From: an uncultured Chloroflexales bacterium
GTDB taxonomy: Bacteria; Chloroflexota; Chloroflexia; Chloroflexales; Chloroflexaceae
Length of the DNA: 64,000 bases
Reading direction: 5' to 3'
Assembly: GCA_937902315.1 (NCBI GenBank)
Contig: CALGUG010000007.1
Location: 62,001 to 126,000 of the forward strand
Shown: positions 17,248 to 25,589 of the stretch, one piece after another
How the letters are laid out: every line of letters begins with the position of its first letter
Numbering within the stretch: position 1 is the first letter of the stretch
Program-made: the position numbers and the translations under genes
The notes under the pieces: generated by a model
Database searches by the model: none
What the model was told of the DNA's origin: nothing
Seen by the model: only the letters and a program-made list of their open reading frames with translations

Positions 17248-20200
17248 CTATTCCTCGTCGGCCTCTGCGGCGCTTTCGGGCGGGAAGATGAAGTGAGCCG
17301 GGCCTGCGACCTGCGGATCGGGATCGGCACGGTAGTGCTGCAAGCGCTTCAACAAGCTCGGCTGCCAGCCGTGTTGGCGGGCCTCTTCTTGCAAGAGCGT
17401 CAGCGCCAAACGGCGGAAGCGACCGTCGCTGTGGCTGGCAAGGCGCGTCTCAAGCTGCTGGTAGGCCTGGTTGAACTGGCTTATAAAGCGCAGGCCCTGC
17501 TCGAAGCTCTGCAGCAGATCGCTATAGAGCAGCTCGCGGCTGCGAAACTCTTCGAGCAGATTGTAAACCTGATCCCAGTCTTGCAGGGCGACCGCGAGTC
17601 TGATCGCCAGAGGCGCGCAGTAGGGGTCGGTTTTGAGCCGCTCGACGAGCTTGAGGAGCGCGCTGGTGTCGGTTTTGCGTGCTCCGATGAGGAAATGCCG
17701 GATCTGCTCGCTGATCAATTGCAGCCAGCGGTAGTCGCCATGCTCGAGCAGGCGCTCAACAACGGCGAGCATCAGCTCCGGATCGCTGGCTCCATGCGGC
17801 GAAAAGATGTGGGAGATGGCCGCGCGGCGCTCGTTGGGCAGCTCAGAGATACTCGCTTGTAGCAGCGCTTGATTCAGCTCGTTGTGTTTGGCGATGAGCT
17901 GGCGTTGGCTCAGCGAATCGATGGCCGCGATGCGCACTGCGGGGTCGGAGTGCTGCATCAGCCTGAGCGTCAGCTGGAGCAGGCGCTCTTGGGTTCGGGC
18001 GCTGGCATTGGCGCTTGGGATAGTGCAGAGCGTTTTGACTAAAACAGCGTCTTCCGAACCGGCGGTGGCTTCAAAAACCTCCCAAGTCTGATCGTATTCG
18101 AGATAGTTCCAGAGCGCCTGCAACAGCGCGATGCGTAGATCACGGTGCAGCTCTTGGCTGTGTGTTGCGATCAGATAGGCGTAGGCTTCGGGTGTGCCCA
18201 ACTCGCCGATCAGTCGCAGGGCCTCTTTGGCGATGCTGACGCGCTCGATCGGCACCCGCTTCAAAATTTCAAGCGCTTCGGAGGAAGGCAATTGCAAGAG
18301 CGTGCTGCGCAAGGCATAGATCGCGAAGCGGGCGCGCTCGTCGCCGAGCGCTTTGATCAGGGGTGCGATAGCGGCTCGCGGGTTGTCGAGGCGGCCGAGG
18401 GCGCGCAGCGCTCTCTCGCGCACGAAGGCACGCTTTTCGCTCAAGCTCGCCAGCTTGATCAACAGATCGGGCCGGATCGAAGGCAGCTCGCTGAGTTGTT
18501 CGAGCGCCTTCACGATTTGGCTCACGTTGGCATTGCGGGCCGAGATGATGCGTTTGAGATAGTCGGCTAGGCGCTCTTGTTGGGACGCGCTCCAACGCAT
18601 AAAGCCTTTGCCGAGCGGCAGAAAGATCAGCCAAGCTTCGGGATTGAAGCGGCCTTGCGGCGCGGGTCGGGCTAGCGCTTGGGCCAGCGGCTCTTGCTGG
18701 TAGCGGTGCAGCGGCTCGTAGACGGCGGAGATAGTGATAAAGCTGGCATCGCGCCGCACAAGCTTGGGCAAACCTGCGAGCAGACGCCTTGGTGCTATGC
18801 GCGCTAGCAAGAAGAGAGACGATCGTACGATCTGATCGTCTTTCACCGCGAGCAATTCCTCAAGCAGGACGATCAGCGGGCTATCCTCTTCTAAACGGCT
18901 CTCGAGCTGGTAAGCGATATTCAACACGTGATCGTAGTCGCGGGCCCGTTTGGCCTTTTGCGCCAACGGCAGAAACGCTTGCTCTAGCAGCGCAAATTGG
19001 GCCCGATTCAAACGTGTTTTGAGATCGACCTGAAGCGCGTGGCGGCGCTCCTCCCAGAGCTTGATCAGCCAGGCGATGCTCCACTGTGGATGGAAGGGCA
19101 GTAGGTGCAGTAGCAGCCCTTGGATCTGTTCGAGCGATTGCAGCGAGAGATCGCCCGCATCGAGGGCGGCGCGCAGCAGTTTGTCGAGCCCGGCGAGCTG
19201 CTCGCTCTTCCAGCGGCTGGGCGGCAGCTCGTTTAGGCTGCGCAGCATAGCGAGGCGCACAGGATCTTGCTCGTTGCGGTGCCGTTCTAGCAAGCTCAAC
19301 AGATCGGCGTAGCGATCTTCGTAGCGGGCGCTTTCGATGAGCGCTGCCAGAGCCGCAGAGCGATAGCTCGCTTCGTTGTGCTGAATGCTGCTTTGCAGCT
19401 CTTGCTTGGCTTCCTCCCAAGGCAGAAGCGCCGCGTAGGCGATGCGAGCGTAGTGATCGCCGCCTAGCTCGGGCAGCTTCAGATTGCGGCGCGCCTCTGC
19501 CATGCGCTCTGCGCTCGGTAGGAGCTTGATGACCCCGACCGCTAGGCGGCCCTCTTTGTCGCGCCAAGCGTGGCGACGTTCGTGATAAAGCTTCGCACGC
19601 CAAGCGGGCGGAATACGTTGGAGATAATACTCAGCTCCATAGAGAGCGCCCCTCTGCTCAAGCTGCTCGACCTGTTTGTAGCTCAGCTTGGCGATAACAG
19701 GGCTAAAGTCGGGCGTTTGCTTCTCTTCTTGCTGCAAGGCAAGCCCGGCTAGGGCTTGCGGTTTGGCAACGATCAGCTTGTCGAGCCGAAGTTGGTGCAG
19801 CGCGAACGAAGCGGTGGCGACCTTGACCAGCTCCAAGGCGGCATCGGCGGCTTCGCTGGGGCAGACAGCGAGCAGGCTGTTGATCGCGGCGAGCCACTGT
19901 TCGGCCTGCGATACATCCTGACGAAGTTGGCTTTGCAGCCAGCGACAGGCGAGTTTGGGCTGATAACGTCCTAGCTTGGTCCATTCTGGCGCGCTAAAGC
20001 GTGGAAAGTGCGAATCGGCCAGCTCTGCGAGCAGCTTTTCCGAAGCGAGTGGCACGAGTTTGATCTGGCGATCTTCCGGAAGGCTTTGAATAAAGCGGTC
20101 GATCGCTGCGAAGCGCTTAAAGCGGTGCAGTTGGAGCAACATGAGGCTTTGCAGCTTGGGCCCTAAACGCGCCAAGCAGGTCTCGATCGCTTGATCGTCG

Positions 20201-20466
20201 CCGAAACGCGCCAAGAGCTTGAGGGCCTGCCGCTGCACCGCGCGCGATGGATCTTGGCAGAGACGCAGGATCAGAGCTTGATCGCGGCTTCCAAAGCAGC
20301 TTTTCAGCGCCAGCCAACGCTCATCAGCTGTGCCATCGGCCAAGGCAGCGATCGTTTGGGCAGCCTGTTTATCGTGCCGCGCACGAAGGCCTAAGGTTAC
20401 CACTTCTCGTACACGTTGGTCATATTCCAATTCTTGAAATCTCTTTGGAAGCGCGCTTGTTCGCAT
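17248..20466 (-). CDS. Large HEAT-like repeat protein of RNA-repair locus
   Basis: A 1072-residue all-helical protein made of repeating helix pairs of about 35-45 residues. Examples are DPSRAVQRQALKLLARFG near residue 75, ERALRALGRLDNPRAAIAPL near 650 and DPAVRIAAIDSLSQRQ near 830. This is the HEAT/Armadillo solenoid pattern, used to bind proteins or nucleic acids. No signal peptide, membrane segment or catalytic motif is seen. It starts 7 bases after the stop of the broken RlaP-type gene and runs in the same direction, so it is the third gene of a tight operon. I infer a scaffold or substrate-recognition role in RNA repair from context only. Confidence 0.75.
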   Translation of the reverse strand: MRTSALPKRFQELEYDQRVREVVTLGLRARHDKQAAQTIAALADGTADERWLALKSCFGSRDQALILRLCQDPSRAVQRQALKLLARFGDDQAIETCLARLGPKLQSLMLLQLHRFKRFAAIDRFIQSLPEDRQIKLVPLASEKLLAELADSHFPRFSAPEWTKLGRYQPKLACRWLQSQLRQDVSQAEQWLAAINSLLAVCPSEAADAALELVKVATASFALHQLRLDKLIVAKPQALAGLALQQEEKQTPDFSPVIAKLSYKQVEQLEQRGALYGAEYYLQRIPPAWRAKLYHERRHAWRDKEGRLAVGVIKLLPSAERMAEARRNLKLPELGGDHYARIAYAALLPWEEAKQELQSSIQHNEASYRSAALAALIESARYEDRYADLLSLLERHRNEQDPVRLAMLRSLNELPPSRWKSEQLAGLDKLLRAALDAGDLSLQSLEQIQGLLLHLLPFHPQWSIAWLIKLWEERRHALQVDLKTRLNRAQFALLEQAFLPLAQKAKRARDYDHVLNIAYQLESRLEEDSPLIVLLEELLAVKDDQIVRSSLFLLARIAPRRLLAGLPKLVRRDASFITISAVYEPLHRYQQEPLAQALARPAPQGRFNPEAWLIFLPLGKGFMRWSASQQERLADYLKRIISARNANVSQIVKALEQLSELPSIRPDLLIKLASLSEKRAFVRERALRALGRLDNPRAAIAPLIKALGDERARFAIYALRSTLLQLPSSEALEILKRVPIERVSIAKEALRLIGELGTPEAYAYLIATHSQELHRDLRIALLQALWNYLEYDQTWEVFEATAGSEDAVLVKTLCTIPSANASARTQERLLQLTLRLMQHSDPAVRIAAIDSLSQRQLIAKHNELNQALLQASISELPNERRAAISHIFSPHGASDPELMLAVVERLLEHGDYRWLQLISEQIRHFLIGARKTDTSALLKLVERLKTDPYCAPLAIRLAVALQDWDQVYNLLEEFRSRELLYSDLLQSFEQGLRFISQFNQAYQQLETRLASHSDGRFRRLALTLLQEEARQHGWQPSLLKRLQHYRADPDPQVAGPAHFIFPPESAAEADEE

Positions 20467-20473
20467 AAACCAC

Positions 20474-21239
20474 CTATTCTAGAGCGGCTCGGCCGTAAGC
20501 TAGCCGCGTTCGTACTACAAAGTCGTTGAGCGCCTCGTAGCCGGGCGGCATCTCGGGCGGGTGACTGGCCTTGCGGGCCGCATGCAGTTTGTCTGATAGA
20601 CGCTCGAATTCTGCTCTGTAAAGCTCAAAACCGTGATCTGGCAGAGTTTCTTGTTGGCTGCCTTGGGCTTTGCGGGCAACTAACTCTTCGATGTAGGGCA
20701 GTTTAAAGTGCTGGTTCAAATCGAGAAGGTTTACGATAAGCTGGCCCGTCTGCATCAGATAGATACCGCTCATTAAGCTACGAAAGACATAGAGCAGCGG
20801 TTTCACGCGCGGCGTCGCTTCGCGCTGCACCAGCTTCCACTGGGTAGTGGCTAGGCCGAGGTAGTGCTGGGCGTGGTGACAGGTGAATAGATCGGGCACG
20901 AGGGCCACCAGCTCTTCAAAGGCTGGGCTGCGTACAAAACGATCGGCGAGAGCAACTGTTCGAGCAGAACGCAGTTCTTTCTCAGCAAAATCTGGCAGAA
21001 TTTCAGCAGATCGTGGCTCTCGAAGTCGAGCTCGACCTCATCACTCGTGACGCTATGGTGACGCGTCTCGTGGTTGACCTGTAAGCCGAGTACATCTTCG
21101 AGCGGCAGAACGTGCAGATTGTAGTCGGAATCGGGCGACGGAAAGCCATAAATGTGCGCTCCGCTCAGACTACAAAAGACTAAGGGAAAGGTTGCGCTTC
21201 GATCGACTGTTGGATTTGGGATGCTGCGGCAGGTTCCAT
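20474..21239 (-). pseudogene. Frameshifted RlaP-type nucleotidyltransferase
   Basis: It begins MEPAAASQIQQSIEAQPFP at 21239 and then reaches a stop. One missing base in a CCC run (about 21184-21190) restores the family frame (LVFCSLSGAHIYGFPS). A second one-base loss in a TTTT run (about 20936-20939) is needed to reach AFEELVALVPDLFTCHHAQHY and the C-terminal half ending at 20474. The nucleotidyltransferase motif is also damaged: PDSDYNLHVLPL stands where the family has SDxDxRG, so the second Asp is Asn and the RG step is deleted. Both frameshifts lie in homopolymers, so sequencing error is possible, but the motif loss argues for real decay. Confidence 0.75.
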
Positions 21240-21257
21240 GATTTGTCCTTGTTGTTG

Positions 21258-22169
21258 TTATGCGTCGACCATACTGCGTCGGGCCTTCAGCAAAAATTGA
21301 TTGATCCGCTCGAAGTCGGGCCGCTCGGGAAGCTGGCATGTTGTGAAAGCTTGATCGAACTCGCGATGGAGCTGCAAGCGCCATGCGTTGATCTCTTCCC
21401 ATTCCATCTGGCCATGTTTGATGGCCAATAAGCGCTCGCGTTGCTCGATCACGCGCACAAGCAGCTCGCCCTCGCGCAAGACGTGAATGCCCGCCAAAAG
21501 CAAACGAATCAGGTGCATGGCGTGTTTGAGCTTGATCGCGCCTTTGGTACGCAGATCTTGCTCGAGCCGTTTGAACTGCGAGAGCACATAGCCGTTGTAG
21601 GTTTGGTAGATTGCGCGAGATAGAAAACAGGCGCGCAACGAGAGCAGCTCTTCAGCCAATGGCGTTGCATATTCGACCAGCGGCGTCGAAAGGCATTCCA
21701 GCGCGTTCGGGTTGGCCTTCAAAGCCAGAATGAGGAACTTCTGCAACTCCCAATAGGTGTCACGAGTCTGCTCGTCTTCGATCTGCTCGGGCAGGCCGCC
21801 CAAGGCCCAGTGAAAGCGCGCCGGCGGCAGATAGATCCCGCGTCGATCCGAGTCGGAGCTCTCGTCGTCGAGCCCATAGGCGCGCGAACCTACCACGCAG
21901 CGATAGATAATGTAAGGCGCTAGTTCAGCGGCGTTATGGCTTGGCAAGAGCCCTTCGCGTTGGCGCTGCTTGTGGATCTGCAATTCGTGGCGAGCGAGCA
22001 GTAACGACGAGCCATCGGCTAGCTCAACCCGATAGCGCTTCTCTGTTTGATCGGGCAGCGCCGCGATGCGCCCCAGACTGCCCGCCACATGGCTTCGCCC
22101 CGCTTGGTCGGGCGCTTCCACGAGTGTGACAACTTGAGTTCCTATTGGTAGTTGAAGTTCAATCGCCAT
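21258..22169 (-). CDS. RlaP-type nucleotidyltransferase (DNA polymerase beta superfamily)
   Basis: A 303-residue protein. An N-terminal beta-rich part (residues 1 to about 85) is followed by the nucleotidyltransferase motif CVVGSRAYGLDDES then SDSDRRGIYLPP (about 91-117). Its two Asp would bind metal. A helical C-terminal part (KLKHAMHLIRLLLAGIHVL) completes the fold. I place it in the RlaP group (PF10127 type), which is tied to RNA ligases and kinases in RNA repair. It is the first gene of a tight minus-strand operon with the broken paralogue (18-base gap) and the HEAT protein. A TATACT-like box lies about 35 bases upstream of the ATG. Confidence 0.8.
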   Translation of the reverse strand: MAIELQLPIGTQVVTLVEAPDQAGRSHVAGSLGRIAALPDQTEKRYRVELADGSSLLLARHELQIHKQRQREGLLPSHNAAELAPYIIYRCVVGSRAYGLDDESSDSDRRGIYLPPARFHWALGGLPEQIEDEQTRDTYWELQKFLILALKANPNALECLSTPLVEYATPLAEELLSLRACFLSRAIYQTYNGYVLSQFKRLEQDLRTKGAIKLKHAMHLIRLLLAGIHVLREGELLVRVIEQRERLLAIKHGQMEWEEINAWRLQLHREFDQAFTTCQLPERPDFERINQFLLKARRSMVDA

Positions 22170-22224
22170 ATCTCTCTTTCTGCTTCGTTATATTGTAGTA
22201 TACCGGCTTTGGCTTGACCCTTAA

Positions 22225-22500
22225 AGAACCATTCTGGCAATCAACGGCCTAAGGCTTGTGGGTTCGGGGGCGAGTCAATTCAGTGTGCTGACGCAACCGA
22301 AGACCAGCTTGGCGGTTGGCGAAAGCACAACCTTTGAGATCGCCTTTACACCGAGCGCTGTGGGAGTCTATTCGGCTAGCGTCATTGTGGAGAGCGACGA
22401 TCCAGTGACGCCCAGCTAGAGCTTTACGATTGGAGTCGAGGCCATCGCTCAGGCGATGAGCAACTATCAGATCTATCTGCCGCTCGTTCTAGCGAGCTAG
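22225..22500 (+). pseudogene. 3' remnant of a choice-of-anchor D exoprotein gene
   Basis: In the plus frame ending at 22500 one can read GLRLVGSGASQFSVL, FEIAFTPSAVGVYSASVIV and ESDDPVTPS. An in-frame TAG (22417-22419) then interrupts, before SFTIGVEA and the tail YQIYLPLVLAS. This matches the last Ig-like module and tail of proteins such as the one at 13313-15745. No start or upstream modules remain. Confidence 0.8.
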
Positions 22501-22509
22501 GTTTACATA

Positions 22510-22550
22510 AAAAGGGCTAGGAGTACTTCAGCAGTACTCCTAGCCCTTTT
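22510..22550. terminator. Strong bidirectional terminator
   Basis: Perfect 18-bp arms, AAAAGGGCTAGGAGTACT and AGTACTCCTAGCCCTTTT, with a 5-base loop, flanked by A and T runs. It serves the minus-strand nitroreductase gene and the old plus-strand exoprotein gene. Confidence 0.9.
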
Positions 22551-22565
22551 ACAGTTTGAATAGCT

Positions 22566-23180
22566 CTACTTGTTGGCCACTTCGTTCTGTAGGAAGGCTG
22601 TTTCCCAGGTGCTGCCAAAGGCGATCTGCGAGAGGTCGAGGCGGGTGCGCGGCTGATGATCGCGCTCACGCAAGCTCTCGTCGGCCTGGTCGTAATCACC
22701 CTGCTTGCCCACCACCGTAATGGTGATCGGCTCGTAACCTTCAGGGATGTTGAACAGCTCGCGGATCTTCTCGCGCGAGAAGCCACCCATCTGGTGAACA
22801 TGCAGACCGCGCGCATGGGCCTGCACGCTTAGATGCGCGACAGCCTGGCCAAGGTCGTAGAGCGCGGTCGGGTTGGGAGCGCCGTTGTCGCGCAGATGTT
22901 TGACGATATTGATGATGAAAACCGGTGCCTCACCGGCCCACGCCACATTGCCCGGATTGAGGGCGCTGACCACCTTGGCGTGGCCTTCGCTGTCGCTGCG
23001 CGGAATGACCATGAAGCGCCAAGGCTGACCATTGCCTGCCGAGGGCGCCCAGCGTGCAGCTTCCAAGAGGCTGGCGAGATCTTCCAAGCTGACCTCGTTT
23101 TGAGCAAAAACGCGCGGGCTCCAGCGATTGGCAAGCAGTTCGTGGATGGGGGTATCAGTGGTGGCGGGTTTCGTTAACAT
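22566..23180 (-). CDS. Nitroreductase family protein
   Basis: A 204-residue FMN-dependent nitroreductase. The N-terminal RWSPRVFAQNEV and AARWAPSAGNGQPWRF are the classic FMN-binding segments (R-S-x-R and P-S-x-x-N-x-Q-P-W), and the C-terminus has YEPITITVVGKQG. These cytosolic dimers use NAD(P)H to reduce nitroaromatics, quinones or enals. The substrate is not predictable. TTGGAGGC precedes the ATG at 23180. It is monocistronic between its own promoter (23341-23369) and the terminator at 22510-22550. Confidence 0.9.
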   Translation of the reverse strand: MLTKPATTDTPIHELLANRWSPRVFAQNEVSLEDLASLLEAARWAPSAGNGQPWRFMVIPRSDSEGHAKVVSALNPGNVAWAGEAPVFIINIVKHLRDNGAPNPTALYDLGQAVAHLSVQAHARGLHVHQMGGFSREKIRELFNIPEGYEPITITVVGKQGDYDQADESLRERDHQPRTRLDLSQIAFGSTWETAFLQNEVANK

Positions 23181-23271
23181 TCAAGCCTCCAAGTAAGATG
23201 TATCGTCAATACCCAGACCTTTTCGAGCTGGGCGGATTGGCAATCTGTTCGTTTAAGCGAATCGAAAACAT

Positions 23272-23296
23272 AAAAAACACCTCTGCTGTCGAGGTG
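23272..23296 (-). terminator. Terminator inside the nitroreductase leader
   Basis: On the minus strand CACCTC-GACAGCA-GAGGTG is followed directly by six T. It lies about 40-60 bases after the predicted transcript start and about 90 bases before the ATG at 23180, so transcription must pass it to reach the gene. It may be an attenuator or the end of a short RNA. Confidence 0.65.
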
Positions 23297-23340
23297 CAAC
23301 TGCGTTGTTTTCTAGATCTAACTGTAACTATTATGATTAC

Positions 23341-23369
23341 AGAATAGCTCAATTGCTAGCTTCTGTCAA
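23341..23369 (-). promoter_or_regulatory. Canonical promoter of the nitroreductase transcript
   Basis: On the minus strand TTGACA (complement of 23364-23369), a 17-base spacer, then TATTCT (complement of 23341-23346). Confidence 0.7.
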
Positions 23370-23459
23370 ATTGAGCGCTTGCTTATAGGTGGTCCGAGAG
23401 TATTGTTGGCTTTTGGGGCGCTTCATGGCACAGATCGATAGGCCTTTTTTGGTGGGCAG

Positions 23460-23523
23460 TATGTTGATAGCCGTAGGCGGACGCGGTTAGGACTGAATGG
23501 AGGCTGGAGATTTTACCGCCAGA
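23460..23523 (+). repeat. Family A dispersed repeat, copy 5
   Basis: An exact core lies at 23468-23485. The loop contains GAATGG and the element ends at ACCGCCAGAG. Confidence 0.85.
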
Positions 23524-23669
23524 GCGCTGAAATAATATGCGGATTTGCTATTTGCTGCTGATCTATAAACTCTCCACACGCGCTCTAAACATCTTCTGAA
23601 AATCTGCTTGATATGCTACTTCCATACGACGATGACTGAAGTCCGAGACGAGGGATGGAGGTAGTTTTA

Positions 23670-25568
23670 ATGGCAGCTTCAATTCCCCTGCCAAAGTCCA
23701 AAGGCAGAATGAAATTCCCTACTAAGCGCTGGCAACGCTGGTTGCTTGGTTTACTTATTTTGGCACTTATTGGAGGCGGGGCAGCATGGTTCCTTTTAGC
23801 GCGCCGACCTGTTGCTCCTGCATTTTCGACCGTACAAGTCACGCAAGGCCCGATCGCGTTGGTTGTAAGTGGCGCTGGCTCGGTGCAGGCGGCCCGTACT
23901 AGCGAGCTATCTTTTCAGCAGAGCGCTAGCGTGACCGAGGTCGCTGTTGTGATCGGCGATGAGGTTAAGGCTGGTCAAGTCTTGGCCAAGATGGACGTTT
24001 CGGCGCTTGAGCTGGCTGTAAAACAGGCTCAGGCCAATCTCGAGTCGGCTCAGGCCAACCTCTTGCAGGTGCAGAACGGCTCGGCGACCGAGCAAGATAT
24101 CGCGAGCGCAACGGCCCAACTCAACAGCGCTAAAGCTCAGTTGGAAGAGACGCGCAGCGGTGGAGTGACCGTCGCCGATATCGCCAACGCTCAAGCCGCG
24201 CTCGATGCGGCCCAGGCCAAGCTCGACGCTTTGTTGAACCCGACCGCTGCTCAGTTGAGTGCAGCTCAGATTACGCTGACACAGGCTCAGAAGAATTTGG
24301 AATCGCAGCGCGATAGCCTGTCGCAAGCCAAAACCTCGGCCTACAACGCCATGATGCAGGCCGTTGAAGCGCTTAAGCAGGCCCAGACCAACTATGGCAC
24401 GGCTAAAAACAATTGGGATACGGTGCAGAGCACAGGTAGCGATCCCAATCAGACTTCGACCGATGGCGCAAAGGTCGATTTGAGTGATAGCAAGCGCCAA
24501 GAGTATTACAACAGCTATATTCAGGCCGAAGCCTCGCTGCGCAGCGCAGAGATCGCTGTGGAGCAGGCTCAGCTCAACTACGACGCTGCTCGCCAAAACG
24601 AAGCGACCCAGATCCCGCTGCTTGAGGCCCAAGTCGCCAATGCTCAAACTCAGCTCGAAGCCTTGCAGAACCCGAGCGAGAGCGATATTCGCCAAGCCAA
24701 GGCGGCTGTGACCCAAGCCCAAGCCAACTTGACCAAGCTGCGCCAAGGCGGCACCGCTGCTCAGATCGCTCAATCGCAGGCATCGGTGATCCAAGCGCAA
24801 GCCAATCTCGAAAGCTTGACCGCCCCTGCCACGGAGGTTGAGCTGGCCAGCGCGCGCGCTCAGGTGACCCAAGCCGAGGTCGCGCTCGCCCAAGCTCAGA
24901 CCGAACTCGAGCAAGCCACCTTGCGCGCGCCGTTCGATGGTGTTGTCGCGGCTGTTTCGGTAGTCGAGGGCGGCAATAGCAATGCAGGTACAGCGGCGGT
25001 AACGGTAATTGATATTTCGAGTTACTACATCGATGTCAACTTGAGCGAAACCGATGCGGCTCAAGTCAAAGCGGGTCAGAACGTAGATTTGAGCTTTGAT
25101 GCTCTGCCAGATGATAAGTTAGAAGGCACGGTTGCGAGTGTTTCGCCGATCGCTAATTCCGAATCGAATGTGGTGACCTACAAAGTGCGTGTGAACTTTG
25201 TGCCGGGCGATCTTGAGATCAAAGTTGGCATGAGCTCGACTGCCGCGATTCAAGTGCAGACTGTCGAAGATGCCCTGATTGTGCCGAGCCGTGCCATCAC
25301 CACTTCGGGCGGCAGCAAGAGCGTGATGGTGATGCGCGAAGGCGCAGGCCCACAGCGTGTGCCGGTGGTGACAGGCTTGGTGAGCGAAGGTCAAACCCAA
25401 ATCGTGAGCAGCGGCAACGACAAAGTTGCGGCTTTGGCGGTGGGCGACATGCTTATGGTGGAAAGCATTGCCACGGGCACAAGCACCAACAATCGCAATA
25501 CTGGTGGCCCCGGCGGCCCTGGCGGTATGATGCCCGGCGGAATGATGGGAGGCCCTCCCGGACGCTAG
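23670..25568 (+). CDS. Periplasmic adaptor (HlyD/MacA-type) of an ABC exporter
   Basis: A 632-residue membrane-anchored adaptor with one N-terminal membrane segment at about residues 26-47. A barrel-sandwich half precedes an unusually long Ala/Gln/Leu-rich coiled coil (about 105-420, many QAQANLE-type heptads). The other barrel half (RAPFDGVVAAVSVVEGG near 425-440), a beta-barrel and a Gly/Met/Pro-rich tail follow. I chose the ATG at 23670, with GGAGGT 8 bases before it, over an ATG inside that site. It heads a three-gene operon with the ATPase and permease below. The complex would export a compound or peptide; in an organism without a typical TolC partner, the adaptor may work alone. Confidence 0.88.
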   Translation: MAASIPLPKSKGRMKFPTKRWQRWLLGLLILALIGGGAAWFLLARRPVAPAFSTVQVTQGPIALVVSGAGSVQAARTSELSFQQSASVTEVAVVIGDEVKAGQVLAKMDVSALELAVKQAQANLESAQANLLQVQNGSATEQDIASATAQLNSAKAQLEETRSGGVTVADIANAQAALDAAQAKLDALLNPTAAQLSAAQITLTQAQKNLESQRDSLSQAKTSAYNAMMQAVEALKQAQTNYGTAKNNWDTVQSTGSDPNQTSTDGAKVDLSDSKRQEYYNSYIQAEASLRSAEIAVEQAQLNYDAARQNEATQIPLLEAQVANAQTQLEALQNPSESDIRQAKAAVTQAQANLTKLRQGGTAAQIAQSQASVIQAQANLESLTAPATEVELASARAQVTQAEVALAQAQTELEQATLRAPFDGVVAAVSVVEGGNSNAGTAAVTVIDISSYYIDVNLSETDAAQVKAGQNVDLSFDALPDDKLEGTVASVSPIANSESNVVTYKVRVNFVPGDLEIKVGMSSTAAIQVQTVEDALIVPSRAITTSGGSKSVMVMREGAGPQRVPVVTGLVSEGQTQIVSSGNDKVAALAVGDMLMVESIATGTSTNNRNTGGPGGPGGMMPGGMMGGPPGR

Positions 25569-25589
25569 CGCAGGAAGAAAGGGAGGAGA

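Larger units (their letters stand above)
23181..23654. other. Divergent intergenic region
   Basis: Holds the leader, terminator and promoter of the nitroreductase gene, and family A copy 5. The rest lies upstream of the MacA-type gene. No gene is seen. Confidence 0.7.

Noticed and set aside
23907..25064. 385-codon minus-strand frame
   Set aside because: It is the shadow of the long Ala/Gln coiled coil of the adaptor protein on the plus strand.
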